Assembly (NCBI GenBank): GCA_016288005.1
Contig: JAEEXY010000005.1
Span: 1-64,000 of the forward strand
Reading direction: 5' to 3'
Source of the DNA: Lachnospiraceae bacterium
Lineage (GTDB): Bacteria; Bacillota; Clostridia; Lachnospirales; Lachnospiraceae
Length of the DNA stretch: 64,000 nt
Shown in pieces: positions 63,240 through 64,000 of this stretch. The notes beneath the pieces are model-generated. The model did not search any database, had not been told where the DNA came from, and saw nothing but the letters and a program-made list of their open reading frames with translations. Positions within the stretch are counted from its first letter, which is position 1. Each line of letters begins with the position of its first letter. A program made the position numbers and the translations under genes.

Positions 63240-64000
63240 TCATTTGTTATCTGTGTCAGGGGTGGGAGCGGGCTGCTGCGCGGCCTGACGGGCTGCCCAG
63301 TCGGCCTGGAGCTTTGCCTGGAGCGCGGCCTGCTTCTTTTCCCTGCGCTTCTTTGTGCCTTTAACGATCTTAACGATCACGAAGATGATCACGAATATGA
63401 TCAGTCCCCAGATAAGGATGTAGGGCAGATTTACAACGAAGCCTACAGCGAAATTCTCAAGGCCTACACCGAGATCGTAGAAAGTATCCGAAAGGCCCCT
63501 GCTGATGCGCTGTCCCATGGTGGTGGGCTCGGGCTCGGTGATCTTGACTACCTCTGTGAGGCCGATCGTAACGGTGCTGAAAGCTACGAGATTGTCGTAG
63601 TTTTTAAGGGTGCTTCTCTGTGCCTCGATCTGGTATCTGACGGTGGAAAGCCTGTCTTCGAGGGAGATGATCTCATCGACCGTCTCGGCCTTTTCGAGCA
63701 GGGCGAGCAGGCGTTCCTGCTGGATCTCTAAGGATTCGGTCCTGGCTTCGAGGTCGAGATACGAAAGAGTGATGTCCTCGGCGCTCGTCGACTGCGAAGT
63801 GATGTTGCCGATGTTTCCTACCTGGTTTAAGAAACCGTCGAGCCTCTCGCTCGGGATCCTGATCACATAGTTCGCGATCCTGGAATTGCGATAGTTGTTG
63901 ATACTGTAATAGCTGTTCCTGTCGGTGATCGAAGAGCTCTCGATATAGCCGCCGAACGCGCCGACGCTGCTCTCGAGCGTATTTACGCTCTGTTCGAACT
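63240..64000 (-). CDS. DUF4349 membrane protein (5' end outside the window)
   Basis: Open on the minus strand to the window edge; the first readable codons give FEQSVNTLESSVGAFGGYIESSS, a typical DUF4349 start of the periplasmic domain. Then follow SRIANYVIRIPSERLDGFLNQV and a long coiled coil (DITLSYLDLEARTESLEIQQ, with EIISLEDRLSTVRYQIE). One membrane helix (NLPYILIWGLIIFVIIFVIV) and a basic cytosolic tail rich in Ala/Gln/Lys complete it. A GTG at 63866 is internal. At least 253 codons are visible. Such proteins are often lipoproteins with a C-terminal anchor; function unknown. Confidence 0.82.
   Translation of the reverse strand, partial: FEQSVNTLESSVGAFGGYIESSSITDRNSYYSINNYRNSRIANYVIRIPSERLDGFLNQVGNIGNITSQSTSAEDITLSYLDLEARTESLEIQQERLLALLEKAETVDEIISLEDRLSTVRYQIEAQRSTLKNYDNLVAFSTVTIGLTEVVKITEPEPTTMGQRISRGLSDTFYDLGVGLENFAVGFVVNLPYILIWGLIIFVIIFVIVKIVKGTKKRREKKQAALQAKLQADWAARQAAQQPAPTPDTDNK

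Overview
The window is chromosomal DNA from a low-GC Gram-positive relative, most likely a Lachnospiraceae-type Clostridium (inference). Pointers are HPr kinase with WhiA, MurB and an HPr-like protein in one cluster, type III glutamine synthetase, LL-diaminopimelate aminotransferase, a DUF2975/XRE pair, strong GGAGG ribosome sites and sigma-70-type promoters. Genes are dense and mostly on the plus strand. I see no rRNA, tRNA, CRISPR, phage or IS genes.

Layout. 1-5.5 kb: the end of a glycogen debranching enzyme, a HAD nucleotidase and an orphan 7TM hybrid histidine kinase. 5.5-9.9 kb: carAB, behind a promoter built on three direct repeats with a 22-bp period. 9.9-23.4 kb: a nitrogen block of asnB, glutamine synthetase III, an Amt-PII fusion, and a purF-gltB-gltD operon. 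All four leaders there carry the same compact element, a small hairpin with an A..G.. hexaloop whose 3' side is also part of an intrinsic terminator. 23.4-26.3 kb: dapL and pyrG. 26.3-35 kb: a sugar locus with a GH43-like protein, an ABC importer without ATPase, an unclassified alpha/alpha-toroid hydrolase, an AraC regulator and a GH4 enzyme. 35-39.6 kb: an SDR, purC, mnmA, a hemolysin III-type protein and thioredoxin. 39.6-43.8 kb: a secreted pullulanase under paired LacI/CcpA-type operators, and ApbE.

44-48.7 kb: DUF2975 + XRE, a DUF4173 membrane protein and a c-di-GMP phosphodiesterase. 48.8-54.4 kb: a MAF/DUF115-like N-terminal protein, lspA, hprK, a ROK glucokinase, murB, whiA and an HPr paralogue with Asp at position 15 and Ser at 46, i.e. 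Crh-like. 54.4-64 kb: a polysaccharide deacetylase, dnaE, an AP2-domain protein, a double-length phosphofructokinase with a degenerate second half, a DUF1508 protein and the end of a DUF4349 protein.

Functionally, ammonium uptake (Amt-PII), assimilation (GSIII, GOGAT) and glutamine-consuming enzymes (CarA, AsnB, PurF, PyrG) lie together, and much of this group appears controlled by premature termination. The second theme is carbon: storage and alpha-glucan breakdown, oligosaccharide import, a two-domain PFK and an HPrK/Crh-like switch. The most notable items are the shared attenuators, the tandem PFK, the D15 HPr paralogue, the 22-bp carAB promoter repeats and the AP2 protein.
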